A stretch of DNA of 64,000 nt from Scleromatobacter humisilvae (GCF_023231945.1 NZ_JAJLJH010000008.1:186001-250000); one strand, 5' to 3'; positions 8,921 through 18,755 are shown, counted from the stretch's first letter. A program made the numbers and translations. The notes: generated by a model from the letters alone, not told the origin.

Positions 8921-10208
8921 TGAGCAGCTGTTCGACCGCGCCCAGAAGGTCATCCCCGGCGGCGTGAACTCGCCCGTGCGCGCGTTCCGTGCCGTTGGCG
9001 GCACGCCACGCTTCATCGCCCGCGGCGAAGGCGCCTGGATCGTCGACGCCGAAGGCAGGCGCTACGTCGACTACATCGGATCGTGGGGGCCGATGATCCT
9101 TGGCCACGGCCATCCGGCCGTGCTCGAGGCCGTGCTGAAGGCCGCACGCGACGGCTTCAGCTTCGGCGCACCGACCGAGCGCGAGGTCGAGCTGGCCGAG
9201 GAGATCATCCGCCACGTGCCCAGCGTCGAGCAGGTGCGCCTGGTCAGCTCGGGCACCGAGGCCTGCATGAGCGCGATCCGCCTGGCACGTGCCGCCACCG
9301 GACGTTCGCGCCTGATCAAGTTCGAGGGCTGCTATCACGGCCACGCCGACGCGCTGCTGGTCAAGGCCGGCTCCGGCCTGGCCACGTTCGGCCATCCGAC
9401 CTCGGCCGGCGTGCCGCCCGAGGTCGTGCAGCACACGACGGTGCTCGACTTCAACAACATCCAGCAACTCGAGGAGGCCTTCGCGGCCTACGGCGACGAG
9501 CTGGCCTGCGTGATCATCGAGCCGATCGCCGGCAACATGAACTTCGTGCGCACGAGCGAATCCTTCATGGCGTGGCTGCGCGAGCTCTGCTACAAGCACG
9601 GCGCGCTGCTGATCATGGACGAGGTGATGACGGGCTTCCGCGTCGCGCTCGGCGGCGCGCAAAGCCTTTATGCGCAGCGGATGCAGGGCTTCGTGCCCGA
9701 CATCAGCGTATTCGGCAAGGTCATCGGCGGCGGCATGCCGCTGGCCGCGTTCGGCGCGTCGCGCACGATCATGGCGCAGCTTGCGCCGCTGGGCCCGGCC
9801 TACCAGGCAGGCACGCTGTCGGGCAACCCCGTCGCCACGGCCTGCGGCCTGGCCACGCTGCACGAGATCGCCAAGCCCGGCTTCCACGAGGCGCTTGGCG
9901 AGCGCACGCGCGAGCTGGTCGACGGGCTGAAGGCCGAGGCCGACGCCGCGGGCATCCCGCTGGCGGTCGACAGCGAGGGCGGCCTGTTCGGCTTCTTCTT
10001 CGCCGACGCGCTGCCGCACGACTACGCCAGCGCCGTCGCGGTCGACAAGGAGCGCTTCAACCGCTTCTTCCACGCGATGCTGGACGCGGGCGTGTACTTT
10101 GCGCCGGCGTTGTACGAGGCGGGCTTCGTCAGCGCCGCCCACGGCCAAGCCGAGATCGAACACACCTTGAAGGCCGCTCGTGCCGCTTTCACGGCATTGC
10201 GAACCTGA
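8910..10208 (+). CDS. hemL: Glutamate-1-semialdehyde 2,1-aminomutase
   Basis: PLP enzyme converting glutamate-1-semialdehyde to 5-aminolevulinate in the C5 tetrapyrrole pathway. 432 residues, the usual length. Landmarks are the N-terminal [14 protein letters not shown], the PLP-phosphate loop [24 protein letters not shown], and the Schiff-base Lys270 in [12 protein letters not shown]. The start is GTG inside the end of the thiD-like gene, giving [11 protein letters not shown]. It is followed 5 nt later by the mutarotase-like gene. Confidence 0.95.
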   Translation: MSTNEQLFDRAQKVIPGGVNSPVRAFRAVGGTPRFIARGEGAWIVDAEGRRYVDYIGSWGPMILGHGHPAVLEAVLKAARDGFSFGAPTEREVELAEEIIRHVPSVEQVRLVSSGTEACMSAIRLARAATGRSRLIKFEGCYHGHADALLVKAGSGLATFGHPTSAGVPPEVVQHTTVLDFNNIQQLEEAFAAYGDELACVIIEPIAGNMNFVRTSESFMAWLRELCYKHGALLIMDEVMTGFRVALGGAQSLYAQRMQGFVPDISVFGKVIGGGMPLAAFGASRTIMAQLAPLGPAYQAGTLSGNPVATACGLATLHEIAKPGFHEALGERTRELVDGLKAEADAAGIPLAVDSEGGLFGFFFADALPHDYASAVAVDKERFNRFFHAMLDAGVYFAPALYEAGFVSAAHGQAEIEHTLKAARAAFTALRT

Positions 10209-10213
10209 CATCC

Positions 10214-11056
10214 GTGGCTTCCGTAAAACCGACCGAATACAACGGGCACCCGGCGGTGGCGCTGCAGTCGTCCGACGGCGCGCGCGCCACGATCCTGCTG
10301 CACGGCGGCCATCTCGTCAGCTGGGTGCCGGCCGGCGGCCAGGAGCAGCTCTACGTCTCGCCCACCAGCGAATACGGCGAGGGCCAGGCCGTGCGCGGCG
10401 GCGTGCCGGTGATCTTCCCGCAGTTCTCCAGCCGCGGCACGCTGCCTCGCCACGGCCTGCTGCGCACGCGCGGCTGGCAGCTGGTGGAGATGCCGTCGCA
10501 CGGCAAGCACGCCCAGGCGGTGCTGCGCTTCGTCGCCGACGACCGAACGCGCGCGCTGTGGCCGCACGAGTTCGAGGCCGAGATCACCGTCAGCCTGATC
10601 GGCCAGCAGCTCGACATCGAGTTCGCCGTCACCAACACCGGCGACGCCGGCTTCGAGTTCGCCGTGGCGCTGCACAGCTACCTGCGCACCAATGACGTGC
10701 TCAAGGCCCAGCTCGAGGGACTGCAGGGCGTCAAGTACGAGGACAACACCACCGGCCAGTGGCAGCAGCAATGGGGCGACGTCACCCAGGTGGTCGGCGA
10801 GGTCGACCGTCTGTACCACGACGCCCCGAGCCCGCTGACGCTGCGCGAGCTGGGCCGCAAGGTCTCGATCGCGCAGAGCGGGTTCACCGACGTCGTCGTC
10901 TGGAACCCGGGCCCGGTCAAGGCCGCGCAGCTGGACGACCTGCCCGACGACGACTGGCAGAAGATGCTGTGCGTCGAAGCGGCGCGGGTCATCGATCCCG
11001 TCACGCTTTCGCCCGGCGACGAGTGGGCCGGCATGCAGACTTTCATCGCCGGCTAG
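10214..11056 (+). CDS. D-hexose-6-phosphate mutarotase-like protein (aldose 1-epimerase superfamily)
   Basis: 280 residues from GTG at 10214 (MASVKPTEYNG). The galactose-mutarotase-like beta-sandwich fold is suggested by GGHLVSWVPAGGQEQLYVSP, RGGVPVIFPQFS, PRHGLLRTRGWQL (catalytic His region), LHSYLRTND and the C-terminal VWNPGPVKAA...MLCVEAA, the last being typical of YeaD-type hexose-6-phosphate mutarotases. The open frame extends far upstream inside hemL, but that part is a shadow of hemL. The tight spacing suggests co-transcription with hemL. Substrate is by family. Confidence 0.85.
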   Translation: MASVKPTEYNGHPAVALQSSDGARATILLHGGHLVSWVPAGGQEQLYVSPTSEYGEGQAVRGGVPVIFPQFSSRGTLPRHGLLRTRGWQLVEMPSHGKHAQAVLRFVADDRTRALWPHEFEAEITVSLIGQQLDIEFAVTNTGDAGFEFAVALHSYLRTNDVLKAQLEGLQGVKYEDNTTGQWQQQWGDVTQVVGEVDRLYHDAPSPLTLRELGRKVSIAQSGFTDVVVWNPGPVKAAQLDDLPDDDWQKMLCVEAARVIDPVTLSPGDEWAGMQTFIAG

Positions 11057-11165
11057 CCGAGAATATCCACGTGCCGGGGCGGTCCAGCCGCCCGCCGGCC
11101 GACATCCTGGAGGCTGGGCGCGAAACGTGCATGGCCTCGCGGGACCGAACAAGAACGATTCCGTC

Positions 11166-12548
11166 ATGCACATCCACATCCTCGGCATCTGCGGCACCTT
11201 CATGGGAGGTCTCGCCGCGCTGGCGCGCGAGGCCGGCCACAAGGTGACCGGCTGCGACGCCAACGTCTACCCGCCGATGAGCGACCAGCTGCGCGCCCTC
11301 GGCATCGAGCTGATCGACGGCTACGGCACCGACCAGGTGGCGCTGGCGCCGGACCTGTTTGTGATCGGCAACGCCGTCTCGCGCGGCAATCCGCTGATGG
11401 AGGCCATCCTCGACGACGGCCTGCCCTACGCCAGCGGCCCGCAGTGGCTGGCCGAGCACGTGCTCGAAGGCCGGCACGTGCTGGCGGTGGCCGGCACGCA
11501 CGGCAAGACGACGACGACGGCGATGCTGGCGTGGATCCTCGACCAGGCCGGGCTCGAGCCCGGCTTCCTGGTCGGCGGCGTGCCGCGCAACTTCGGCGTC
11601 TCGGCACGCCTGGGCAAGGTGCGCGGCGACGGCGGCGCACGCACGCCGTTCGTCATCGAGGCCGACGAGTACGACACGGCGTTCTTCGACAAGCGCAGCA
11701 AGTTCGTCCACTACCACCCGCGCACCGCGGTGCTGAACAACCTCGAGTTCGACCACGCGGACATCTTCCCCGACCTGGCCGCCATCGAGACGCAGTTCCA
11801 CCACCTCGTGCGCACGATGCCGTCGCGCGGACGCCTCGTCGTCAACGCGCGCGAGGAATCGCTGCAGCGCGTGCTCGATCGCGGCTGCTGGAGCGAGGTG
11901 CAGCGCTTCGGCGCGCGCAAGGAAGAGCCCGGCGCGCTGCGGGCGCGCGGCGAGCCGCATGCGTTCGACGTGCTGCGCGGCTCGATGAAGATCGCGCGCG
12001 TCGAGTGGCACCTGCTGGGCGAGCACAACCAGATGAACGCGCTGGCCGCGATCGCCGCCGCCGAACACGTGGGCGTCGCGCCGGCCACGGCGGCCGCGGC
12101 GCTGGCGTCGTTCGAGAACGTCGCGCGCCGGCTCGAGCTCAAGGGCGAGGTCAACGGCATCCGTGTCTACGACGACTTCGCGCACCACCCCACCGCGATC
12201 CGCACCACCATCGACGGCCTGCGCCGCAAGGTCGGCGCGCAGCGCATCCTGGCCGTGTTCGAGCCGCGCTCCAACACGATGAAGCAGGGCGCGATGAAGG
12301 CGCAGCTGCCGTGGGCGCTCGAGGAGGCGGACCTGTCGTTCTGCCACTCCGGCGGGCTGTCGTGGGACGCCGCCGAGGCGCTGGCGCCGATGGGCAAGCA
12401 GGCCGTCGTGTGCGACACCATCGGCGCGCTGGTGGCCGCCGTGGCGCGCGCGGCCAAGCCGGGCGACCACATCCTGTGCATGAGCAACGGCGGCTTCGGC
12501 GGCGTGCACGCCAAGCTGCTGGCCGCGCTGGAAGCACCGCATACGTGA
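11166..12548 (+). CDS. mpl: UDP-N-acetylmuramate:L-alanyl-gamma-D-glutamyl-meso-diaminopimelate ligase
   Basis: Murein-recycling ligase that joins the salvaged tripeptide to UDP-MurNAc. 460 residues from ATG (MHIHILGICGTFMGGLAALA). It has the Mur-ligase three-domain plan: an N-terminal Rossmann-like segment, the ATP loop AGTHGKTTTTAMLAW, VIEADEYDTAF, LNNLEFDHADIFPDL, and the C-terminal YDDFAHHPTAIRTTIDGLR. The Mpl signatures GICGTFMGG and DDFAHHP separate it from MurC. An in-frame upstream start at 11127 adds 13 unlikely residues. It shares the recycling theme with ampD at 33 kb. Confidence 0.95.
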   Translation: MHIHILGICGTFMGGLAALAREAGHKVTGCDANVYPPMSDQLRALGIELIDGYGTDQVALAPDLFVIGNAVSRGNPLMEAILDDGLPYASGPQWLAEHVLEGRHVLAVAGTHGKTTTTAMLAWILDQAGLEPGFLVGGVPRNFGVSARLGKVRGDGGARTPFVIEADEYDTAFFDKRSKFVHYHPRTAVLNNLEFDHADIFPDLAAIETQFHHLVRTMPSRGRLVVNAREESLQRVLDRGCWSEVQRFGARKEEPGALRARGEPHAFDVLRGSMKIARVEWHLLGEHNQMNALAAIAAAEHVGVAPATAAAALASFENVARRLELKGEVNGIRVYDDFAHHPTAIRTTIDGLRRKVGAQRILAVFEPRSNTMKQGAMKAQLPWALEEADLSFCHSGGLSWDAAEALAPMGKQAVVCDTIGALVAAVARAAKPGDHILCMSNGGFGGVHAKLLAALEAPHT

Positions 12549-12558
12549 CCTCCGCCGC

Positions 12559-13140
12559 GTGCTGACCCACCTGCTGTACCTGCACGGCTTCCGCTCGTCG
12601 CCGCAATCGGCCAAGGCGCGCTGGATGGCCGACTGGGTCGCGGTGCACCGGCCCGATCTCGTGTGGGCCTGCCCGCAGTTGCCGCCGTCGCCGGCCGCGG
12701 CGCTGGACGACATCCACGCGATCACCGCCGGCTGGCCCGCGGCCACGACCGGCGTCATCGGCAGTTCGCTGGGCGGCTTCTACGCGACGGTCTTCGCGCA
12801 GTCGCGGGGCTGCCGCGCCGTGCTGGTCAATCCGGCCGTCGATCCCGCGCGCGACCTCGCGGCCCACATCGGCCGCCAGACGATGTACCACTCGGCCGGC
12901 GAGAGCTTCGACTTCCGCGCCGAGTACGTCGACGAGCTGCGCGCCATGGCGCCGCCGGAGCCGCTCGCGCATCCGGAGACCATCCTGGCCATCGTCGCGA
13001 AGGGCGACGAGGTGCTCGACTGGCGCGAGATGACCGCCCGCTACGCCCGCGGCCGGTTGAAGCTGATCGCCGGCAGCGACCACGGGCTGACGGATTTCGA
13101 GTCGCACGTGCCCGATCTGCTGCGCCACCTGCAGCTCTGA
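12559..13140 (+). CDS. YqiA/YcfP-family alpha/beta-fold esterase
   Basis: 193-residue small alpha/beta hydrolase. LLYLHGFRSSPQSAKARWM is the family's N-terminal signature. GSSLGGFYATVFA carries the nucleophile Ser, VAKGDEVLDWREM the acidic residue and GSDHGLTDFESH the catalytic His. The start is GTG, 10 nt after mpl. E. coli YqiA is an acyl-CoA/palmitoyl esterase, but the natural substrate here is unknown. Probably the last gene of the thiD-to-mpl run. Confidence 0.88.
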   Translation: MLTHLLYLHGFRSSPQSAKARWMADWVAVHRPDLVWACPQLPPSPAAALDDIHAITAGWPAATTGVIGSSLGGFYATVFAQSRGCRAVLVNPAVDPARDLAAHIGRQTMYHSAGESFDFRAEYVDELRAMAPPEPLAHPETILAIVAKGDEVLDWREMTARYARGRLKLIAGSDHGLTDFESHVPDLLRHLQL

Positions 13141-13327
13141 AGAGCACGCACCCGACCGGGTCGCGGCGACATCGATCAGGTGTCCGACACCCCCTTTTCG
13201 GGGAGCGTAAACCCTGGGCCGCCGTGATACCGTCCAGTTGCTCGAGGGCAACTCTGCCGGATGCGTCGCAACGCGTGTCCCGTGGTCCCGAAGCATCGAA
13301 CAATCAGATCCATCCAAGGGGTTTTCC

Positions 13328-13933
13328 ATGAAGAAGTTTGCAGCAGCCGTCTCGCTGGCTGTCGTCGCGGGCGCGGCCAGCGCCAGCGGCATCACCTACC
13401 AGACCGGTGCCGGTTTCGAAGCCGGCCTGGCCGACTCGGCCGCCTACCAGAGCGCCGTCAGCGGCCTCGTCGGCGCCCCGGTCGCGCTCGCCAGCTTCGA
13501 CAACGCCAGCTTCGCCCTGAGCAACTCGGCCTTCGAAGCGACGATCAAGTTCGACGTCACCTCGCCGGAGACCTTCGACTTCCGCGCGGGCGTCGACCTG
13601 GGCGGCGGCGGCACGCTGGTGTTGGACGGCACGGCGCTGGACACCAAGAGCAACAACATGTGGTGGAACTACAGCTACTCGGACGCCAGCCAGTTCCTGG
13701 CCGGCAGCGCCAATCTGTCCGTCGGCGTCCACACGCTGACGATCTACGGCTTCGAGGACTGCTGCTCGGGCAACATGCAAGTCCAGTTCAGCACCGACGG
13801 CACGAAGTACACGTCCTTCGGCGCGACCGACGGCCTGCCGGCGATCCCGGAAGCGCAGAGCTTCGCGATGCTGCTCGCGGGCCTGGGCCTGGTCGCCACG
13901 CTGGCGCGTCGCCGCTCGAACACGCAAGCCTGA
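13328..13933 (+). CDS. PEP-CTERM sorting-domain exported protein
   Basis: 201-residue secreted protein. It has a signal peptide (MKKFAAAVSLAVVAGAASAS), a beta-rich middle (residues about 25-165) resembling small PEP-CTERM proteins of biofilm-forming Betaproteobacteria, and a C-terminal sorting tail: IPEAQSFAMLLAGLG, a hydrophobic helix, then the basic ARRRS. The normal PEP is PEA here. Such tails are processed by exosortase (EpsH/XrtA family), which must be encoded elsewhere. The start at 13328 has a purine-rich upstream site and fits the signal peptide; the longer open frame starting 30 codons earlier does not. It is a monocistronic unit with its own terminator. Confidence 0.82.
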   Translation: MKKFAAAVSLAVVAGAASASGITYQTGAGFEAGLADSAAYQSAVSGLVGAPVALASFDNASFALSNSAFEATIKFDVTSPETFDFRAGVDLGGGGTLVLDGTALDTKSNNMWWNYSYSDASQFLAGSANLSVGVHTLTIYGFEDCCSGNMQVQFSTDGTKYTSFGATDGLPAIPEAQSFAMLLAGLGLVATLARRRSNTQA

Positions 13934-13956
13934 GCCTTTCGCGCTCGATCGATCGA

Positions 13957-13979
13957 CGGGAGCCTCGGCTCCCGTTTTT
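13957..13979 (+). terminator. Intrinsic terminator after the PEP-CTERM gene
   Basis: CGGGAGCC/GGCTCCCG stem with a 2-nt loop followed by five T residues, 23 bp after the stop codon. Confidence 0.85.
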
Positions 13980-14119
13980 CATGGGCGCGCGCCTTTCGCG
14001 GCGCCTTCGGCATCGAGCGGGACGCGCGAATCCTGCCGTTCGGCGTAACAGCCGCAACGCCCGTCGCATTCCGTCCTCGGGCGGGCGGGCGCCCGGCCGA
14101 ACTCGGCGACAATCGCCGG

Positions 14120-16174
14120 GTGAATTACGCTCTCTTCGATGACTCCGGGAAGTTCCTCGCCGGACGGGTGATGTCCGAGGCGGACAGCTCGATCCAGGTC
14201 GAACTCGACTCCGGCAAGCGTGTGAAGGTCAAGGCCTCGCACGTCCTCCTTCGCTTCGACAAGCCCCTGCCCGCCGAACTGATCGCGCAGGGCCAGGCGC
14301 TCGCGGGCGAGATCGACCTCGACCTCGCCTGGGAGTTCGCCAGCGAGGGCGAATTCGGCTTCGCCGACCTGGCGCGCGACTACTTCGACAAGTCCGCCGG
14401 CCCGGTGCAGCAGGCCGCCGCGCTGTTCCGCCTGTTCGACGCGCCGCACTATTTCCGCCGCATGGCCAAGGGCGTCTTCCGCAAGGCGCCGGAGGAGACG
14501 GTCAAGGCCGCGCTTCTGGGCATCGAACGCAAGCGCCTGCAGGCGCTGCAGATCCAGGAATGGGCCAGGGAGCTCGTCGCCGGCCAGACGCCGCAGCCGA
14601 TCCGCGACCAGCTCTACAAGATCCTGTTCCGCCCCGACAAGAACGCCGCCGAATACAAGGCCGTCGTCGAGGCCTCGAAGCAGGCGCAACGCTCGCCCCT
14701 GGACCTGCTGAAGGCCGCGGGCGCCATCTCGAGCCCGTACCAGTTCCACTGGCGCCGCTTCCTGTTCGAGGAGCTGGGCAAGGGCACCGGCTTCCCGCCG
14801 CTGGAGGCGCCGGCCATCAAGGACGACCTGCCGCGCGCCGACGTCGCCGCGTTCTCGATCGACGATTCGCAGACCACCGAGATCGACGACGCGCTGTCCG
14901 TGCGCGGCCTGGGCTCGGGGACGGTCGTCTTCGGCGTGCACATCGCCGCGCCGGGCCTGGCGATCCTGCCGGACTCGGCGATCGACAAGGTCGCGCGCGA
15001 CCGCCTGTCCACCGTCTACATGCCGGGCTGGAAGATCACGATGCTGCCCGACAGCATCGTCGAGAAGTACACGCTGGCCGAAGGACGCGACTGCCCGGCG
15101 CTGAGCCTGTACGTCACGTTCGACGAGGCGACGCTGGAGATCAAGTCCAGCGAGACGAAGCTGGAGCTCGTGCCCATCGTCGCCAATCTGCGCCACGACA
15201 AGCTCGACGCCTTCGTCACCGAGGCGTCGCTGCTGGGCGAGGCGCCGGCCGACTATCCGTTCGCCACCGAGCTCGCCTTCACGTTCCGCCTCGCGCGCCA
15301 CCTGAAGGCGCTGCGCGAGATCGTGCGCGGCAAGCCGGAGAACTTCAACCGGCCCGACTACAACTTCCGCCTCGAGACCGCCGACGGCACGTCGCCGACG
15401 ACGGAGCCCAAGGGCGACGAGAAGGTCACGATCAGCGAGCGCCGGCGCGGCGCGCCGCTCGATCTCATCGTCTCCGAGGCGATGATCCTGGCCAACAGCA
15501 CGTGGGGCGGCTGGATCGCCGAGATGGGCGTGCCGGGCATCTACCGCAGCCAGGCGAGCCTCGCGCCGGGCGTCAAGGTGCGCATGGGCGTGCGCCCCGC
15601 GCCGCATGCCGGCATGGGCGTGGCGCAATACACCTGGGCCACGTCGCCGCTGCGGCGCTACGTCGACCTCGTCAACCAGTGGCAGATCATCGCGTGCGTG
15701 CGCAACGGGCGCATGGCGCCGCTGTCGGCGCACTTCAAGCCCAAGGACGCGACGCTGTTCTCGATCATCTCCGGCTTCGACACCGCCTACGCCGCCTACA
15801 ACGGCTTCCAGACGGGCATCGAGCGCTTCTGGACGCTGCGCTGGCTGCAGCAGAACGAGGTCACCGAGCTCGACGCCGCGGTACTGAAGGACGGCCTGGT
15901 GCGCGCCGACACGCTGCCGCTCGTGTTCAAGGCCGCCGGCTGCGACGGCCTCGCGCGCGGGACGCACGTGCGCGTGCGTGTCGACGGCGTCGACCTGCTC
16001 ACGCTGGACCTGCACGCCCGTCTCATCGCCAAGCTCGATGACGAGACGACCGATGCCGGCGCCACCTCCGAGGAGGCCGACGACGTCGAAGAGGTCAGCG
16101 CCGGCCCGCTGACGCTGGCCATCGACGTCAACGAAGAGACGCCGCCCGCAGAAGGCGCGGCCACGCCGGCCTGA
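14120..16174 (+). CDS. RNB-domain (RNase II/R-type) ribonuclease
   Basis: 684-residue predicted 3'-5' exoribonuclease. A small beta-barrel-like N-terminus (MNYALFDDSGKFLAGRVMSE) is followed by a linker and a helical region. The RNB catalytic domain starts about residue 250, with the metal-binding Asp cluster in FSIDDSQTTEIDDALSV and later GVAQYTWATSPLRRYVDLVNQWQ, which is the RNB active-site signature. It is shorter than RNase R and lacks an obvious Lys-rich tail, and the C-terminus is acidic. The GTG start gives the conserved-looking N-terminus. It sits 12 nt before the TonB-like gene, so the two are likely co-transcribed. Confidence 0.88.
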   Translation: MNYALFDDSGKFLAGRVMSEADSSIQVELDSGKRVKVKASHVLLRFDKPLPAELIAQGQALAGEIDLDLAWEFASEGEFGFADLARDYFDKSAGPVQQAAALFRLFDAPHYFRRMAKGVFRKAPEETVKAALLGIERKRLQALQIQEWARELVAGQTPQPIRDQLYKILFRPDKNAAEYKAVVEASKQAQRSPLDLLKAAGAISSPYQFHWRRFLFEELGKGTGFPPLEAPAIKDDLPRADVAAFSIDDSQTTEIDDALSVRGLGSGTVVFGVHIAAPGLAILPDSAIDKVARDRLSTVYMPGWKITMLPDSIVEKYTLAEGRDCPALSLYVTFDEATLEIKSSETKLELVPIVANLRHDKLDAFVTEASLLGEAPADYPFATELAFTFRLARHLKALREIVRGKPENFNRPDYNFRLETADGTSPTTEPKGDEKVTISERRRGAPLDLIVSEAMILANSTWGGWIAEMGVPGIYRSQASLAPGVKVRMGVRPAPHAGMGVAQYTWATSPLRRYVDLVNQWQIIACVRNGRMAPLSAHFKPKDATLFSIISGFDTAYAAYNGFQTGIERFWTLRWLQQNEVTELDAAVLKDGLVRADTLPLVFKAAGCDGLARGTHVRVRVDGVDLLTLDLHARLIAKLDDETTDAGATSEEADDVEEVSAGPLTLAIDVNEETPPAEGAATPA

Positions 16175-16185
16175 ACCCGCCCCGC

Positions 16186-17112
16186 ATGGACAAGAACTTC
16201 AAGCCTCCGAAGCCGCGCGAGATGTTCGCGCAGGAACCGTTGTCGGTCCGTCTCCGCGCCTGGCGGCCGAGCGTGATGCAGCTGGCGCTGGCGATCTCCG
16301 TGTCGCTGCATGCCGCGGTGCTGGGCGTGCGCTTCGTCGATCCGGAGGACTTCAACCGCGTGTTCCAGGACACGCCGCTGGAGGTCGTCCTCGTCAACGC
16401 GCGCTCGACCGAGGCGCCGACCAAGGCGCAGGCCATCGCGCAGGCCAACCTCGCCGGTGGCGGCGAGGCCGAGGTCGGCATCGCCACGTCGCCGCTGCCG
16501 CCGTCGCCGAGCGAGCTGGTCGGCGACGACCAATCGGACTCCTCCAAGGCGATCCAGCAGCAGCAGCAGGAACAGCAGCAGCTGCTGTCGCAGATCCGGC
16601 GCGACATCGCCGCGATGCCGGTGCCCGATCCGCGCAAGACCTCGATGACCCAGTCCGAGCGCCAGACCGAGGAGCTGCGCCAGCAGAAGCTGCGGCTGCT
16701 CGCGGTGATCGAGAAGCGGATCAACGAGGAGAACGCGCGTCCGCGCCGCCGCTACATCAGCCCGGCCACGCGCGAAGAGGTCTACGCGATCTACTACGAC
16801 AAGCTGCGCCACCGGATCGAGGACAAGGGCACCGCCAACTTCCCGACGCTCAACGGCCACAAGCTGTACGGCGAGCTGACGGTCAACCTCACGATCGACG
16901 CGCGCGGACGCATCGTCGAGTCCGAGATCATCCATAGCTCCAGCTCGCGCTTCCTCGACCAGCGCGCGCTGGCCATCGCCAATGCGGCGGCGCCGTTCGG
17001 CAACTTCAGCGACGACATGAAGCAGAAGGCCGACCAGATCGTCGTGACCTCGCGCTTCCGCTTCACGAAGGCCGAGGGCATGCAGGCCACGATGACCAAC
17101 AACGGAGGCTGA
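16186..17112 (+). CDS. TonB-family C-terminal domain protein
   Basis: 308 residues with one N-terminal membrane segment (VMQLALAISVSLHAAVLGV, about residues 32-52), a periplasmic linker with a long Gln run (about 125-140), and a C-terminal TonB-like alpha/beta domain (GELTVNLTIDARGRIVESEIIHSS through VTSRFRFT). This architecture transmits energy from ExbBD to outer-membrane receptors. No exbB or exbD is adjacent, so the partner is unknown. It is 3 nt upstream of aroE. Confidence 0.8.
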   Translation: MDKNFKPPKPREMFAQEPLSVRLRAWRPSVMQLALAISVSLHAAVLGVRFVDPEDFNRVFQDTPLEVVLVNARSTEAPTKAQAIAQANLAGGGEAEVGIATSPLPPSPSELVGDDQSDSSKAIQQQQQEQQQLLSQIRRDIAAMPVPDPRKTSMTQSERQTEELRQQKLRLLAVIEKRINEENARPRRRYISPATREEVYAIYYDKLRHRIEDKGTANFPTLNGHKLYGELTVNLTIDARGRIVESEIIHSSSSRFLDQRALAIANAAAPFGNFSDDMKQKADQIVVTSRFRFTKAEGMQATMTNNGG

Positions 17113-17115
17113 TTC

Positions 17116-17991
17116 TTGAGCGCCGCCGCGAACCCCGTCCGTCTCGCCGTCGTCGGCAATCCCGTCTCGCACAGCCGCTCGCCGCAGATCCATGCGCGCT
17201 TTGCCGCGGCGTCCGGCCACGCGGTGGACTACACGCGCATCGAAGCGCCGCTGGACGGCTTCGTCGCCACGCTGCGCGCGTTCGCCGACGCCGGCGCACG
17301 CGGCTGCAACGTCACCGTGCCGTTCAAGGGCGAGGCCTTCGCGGCCTGCGCGCGCCTGAGCGAGCGCGCGCGCCGCGCGCAGGCCGTCAACACGATCGTG
17401 TTCGACGGCGAGGGCTGGCTCGGCGACAACACCGACGGCGCCGGCCTGGTGCGCGATATCGAACTCAACGCCGGCGTCGGGTTGCGCGGCAGGCGCGTGC
17501 TGGTGCTGGGCGCCGGCGGCGCCGCGGCCGGTGCGCTCGATCCGCTGCTGGCCACGCGGCCGGCGGCGCTGGTCGTCGCCAACCGCACGCTCGCCAAGGG
17601 GCAGGCGCTGGTCGAACGCTTCGCCGCCAGTGCCGCGCGGCTCGACGTACCGCTGTCAGCCGCCGCGCTCGAGACCCCCGGCGCCGGCTTCGACGTGCTG
17701 ATCAACGCCACCGCCGCCAGCCTGCAGGCGACAGTGCCGCCGCTGCCGGCCGGCACGCTCAAGCCCGGCGCGCTGGCGCTGGACATGATGTACGGCGCCG
17801 CCGCCCTGCCCTTCCTGCGCTGGGCGCGCGCGCAAGGCGCGGTCGCGCGCGACGGCCTGGGCATGCTGGTCGAGCAGGCCGCCGAGGCCTACTTCGTCTG
17901 GATGGGCGTGCGCCCGAGCACGTTCCAGGTGCTCACCGAGCTGCGCCGCGAGGTCGACGCCCAGGCCGCGAAGGCCGGAGCCTCCGCTTGA
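17116..17991 (+). CDS. aroE: Shikimate dehydrogenase (NADP+)
   Basis: 291 residues catalysing 3-dehydroshikimate to shikimate. Substrate-binding motifs NPVSHSRSPQIHARFA and NVTVPFKGEAFAAC (catalytic Lys) are followed by GDNTDGAGLVRDIE, the NADP loop VLGAGGAAAGAL and ANRT. The start codon is TTG (MSAAANPVRLAVVGNP). The last 4 nt overlap the start of mtgA. A second aromatic-pathway gene, aroQ, lies 2 kb downstream. Confidence 0.95.
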   Translation: MSAAANPVRLAVVGNPVSHSRSPQIHARFAAASGHAVDYTRIEAPLDGFVATLRAFADAGARGCNVTVPFKGEAFAACARLSERARRAQAVNTIVFDGEGWLGDNTDGAGLVRDIELNAGVGLRGRRVLVLGAGGAAAGALDPLLATRPAALVVANRTLAKGQALVERFAASAARLDVPLSAAALETPGAGFDVLINATAASLQATVPPLPAGTLKPGALALDMMYGAAALPFLRWARAQGAVARDGLGMLVEQAAEAYFVWMGVRPSTFQVLTELRREVDAQAAKAGASA

Positions 17992-18755
17992 ACGCCGGTG
18001 TGCGCGGCGTCGGCCGGCTGTTCGGCATGCTGGCCGTCGCGGTGCTGGCGCTGCAGCTGTTCTTCCTGCTGCGCATCGCGCTGATGCTCGTCGTCGCGCC
18101 CGAGTCGACGTCGTTCCAGCGCAGCGAGATCTGGCGCATCGCCGTCGAGAAGCACCAGCTGCCGTGGGCACAGGAAAGCGTGCCGGGCAACCGCATCTCC
18201 GACAACCTGCGCCGCGCCGTCATCGCGAGCGAGGACGCCGGCTTCGTCGATCACCACGGCGTCGAGTGGGGTGCGGTCGAGAAGGCCTGGAACAAGAACG
18301 AGAAGGCCGAGGCGCGGGTCGAGGCGCAGCAGAGTCGCACGTCGACGCGGCGCGGCGCCGATGGCAAGCCGCGCGTGGTCACGCCCAAGGTCGTCGGCGG
18401 CTCGACGATCTCGCAGCAGCTCGCCAAGAACCTGTTCCTCTCGGGCGAGCGCAACATCCTGCGCAAGGGCCAGGAGCTGGTCATCACCTACATGCTCGAG
18501 ATCGTGCTGGGCAAGCAGCGCATCCTCACGACCTACCTGAACAGCGTCGAGTGGGGCGAGGGCGTGTTCGGCGCGCAGGCCGCGTCCGAGCACTACTTCC
18601 GCACCAGCGCGGCGACGCTCGGACCCGCGCAGGCGGCACGGCTGGCGGTGATGCTGCCGGCACCCAAGAAGTTCGAGAGGTCGCCGGCGTCGCCGTATGT
18701 GCTGGGGCGGTCGGCCACCATCGTTGCCCGCATGGGCGGCGTGGACCTGCCATAG
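17988..18755 (+). CDS. mtgA: Monofunctional biosynthetic peptidoglycan transglycosylase
   Basis: 255-residue GT51 enzyme that polymerises lipid II. It has an N-terminal membrane anchor (LFGMLAVAVLALQLFFLLRIALML), then the five GT51 signatures: RAVIASEDAGFVDHHGVEW (catalytic Glu), GGSTISQQLAKNLFLS, KGQELVITYMLEIVLGKQRILTTYLNSVEWG and AARLAVMLPAPKKFE. An Arg/Lys-rich insertion sits before GGSTISQQ. It starts at TTG overlapping the aroE stop (TTGA), a sign of translational coupling. Confidence 0.94.
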   Translation: MNAGVRGVGRLFGMLAVAVLALQLFFLLRIALMLVVAPESTSFQRSEIWRIAVEKHQLPWAQESVPGNRISDNLRRAVIASEDAGFVDHHGVEWGAVEKAWNKNEKAEARVEAQQSRTSTRRGADGKPRVVTPKVVGGSTISQQLAKNLFLSGERNILRKGQELVITYMLEIVLGKQRILTTYLNSVEWGEGVFGAQAASEHYFRTSAATLGPAQAARLAVMLPAPKKFERSPASPYVLGRSATIVARMGGVDLP

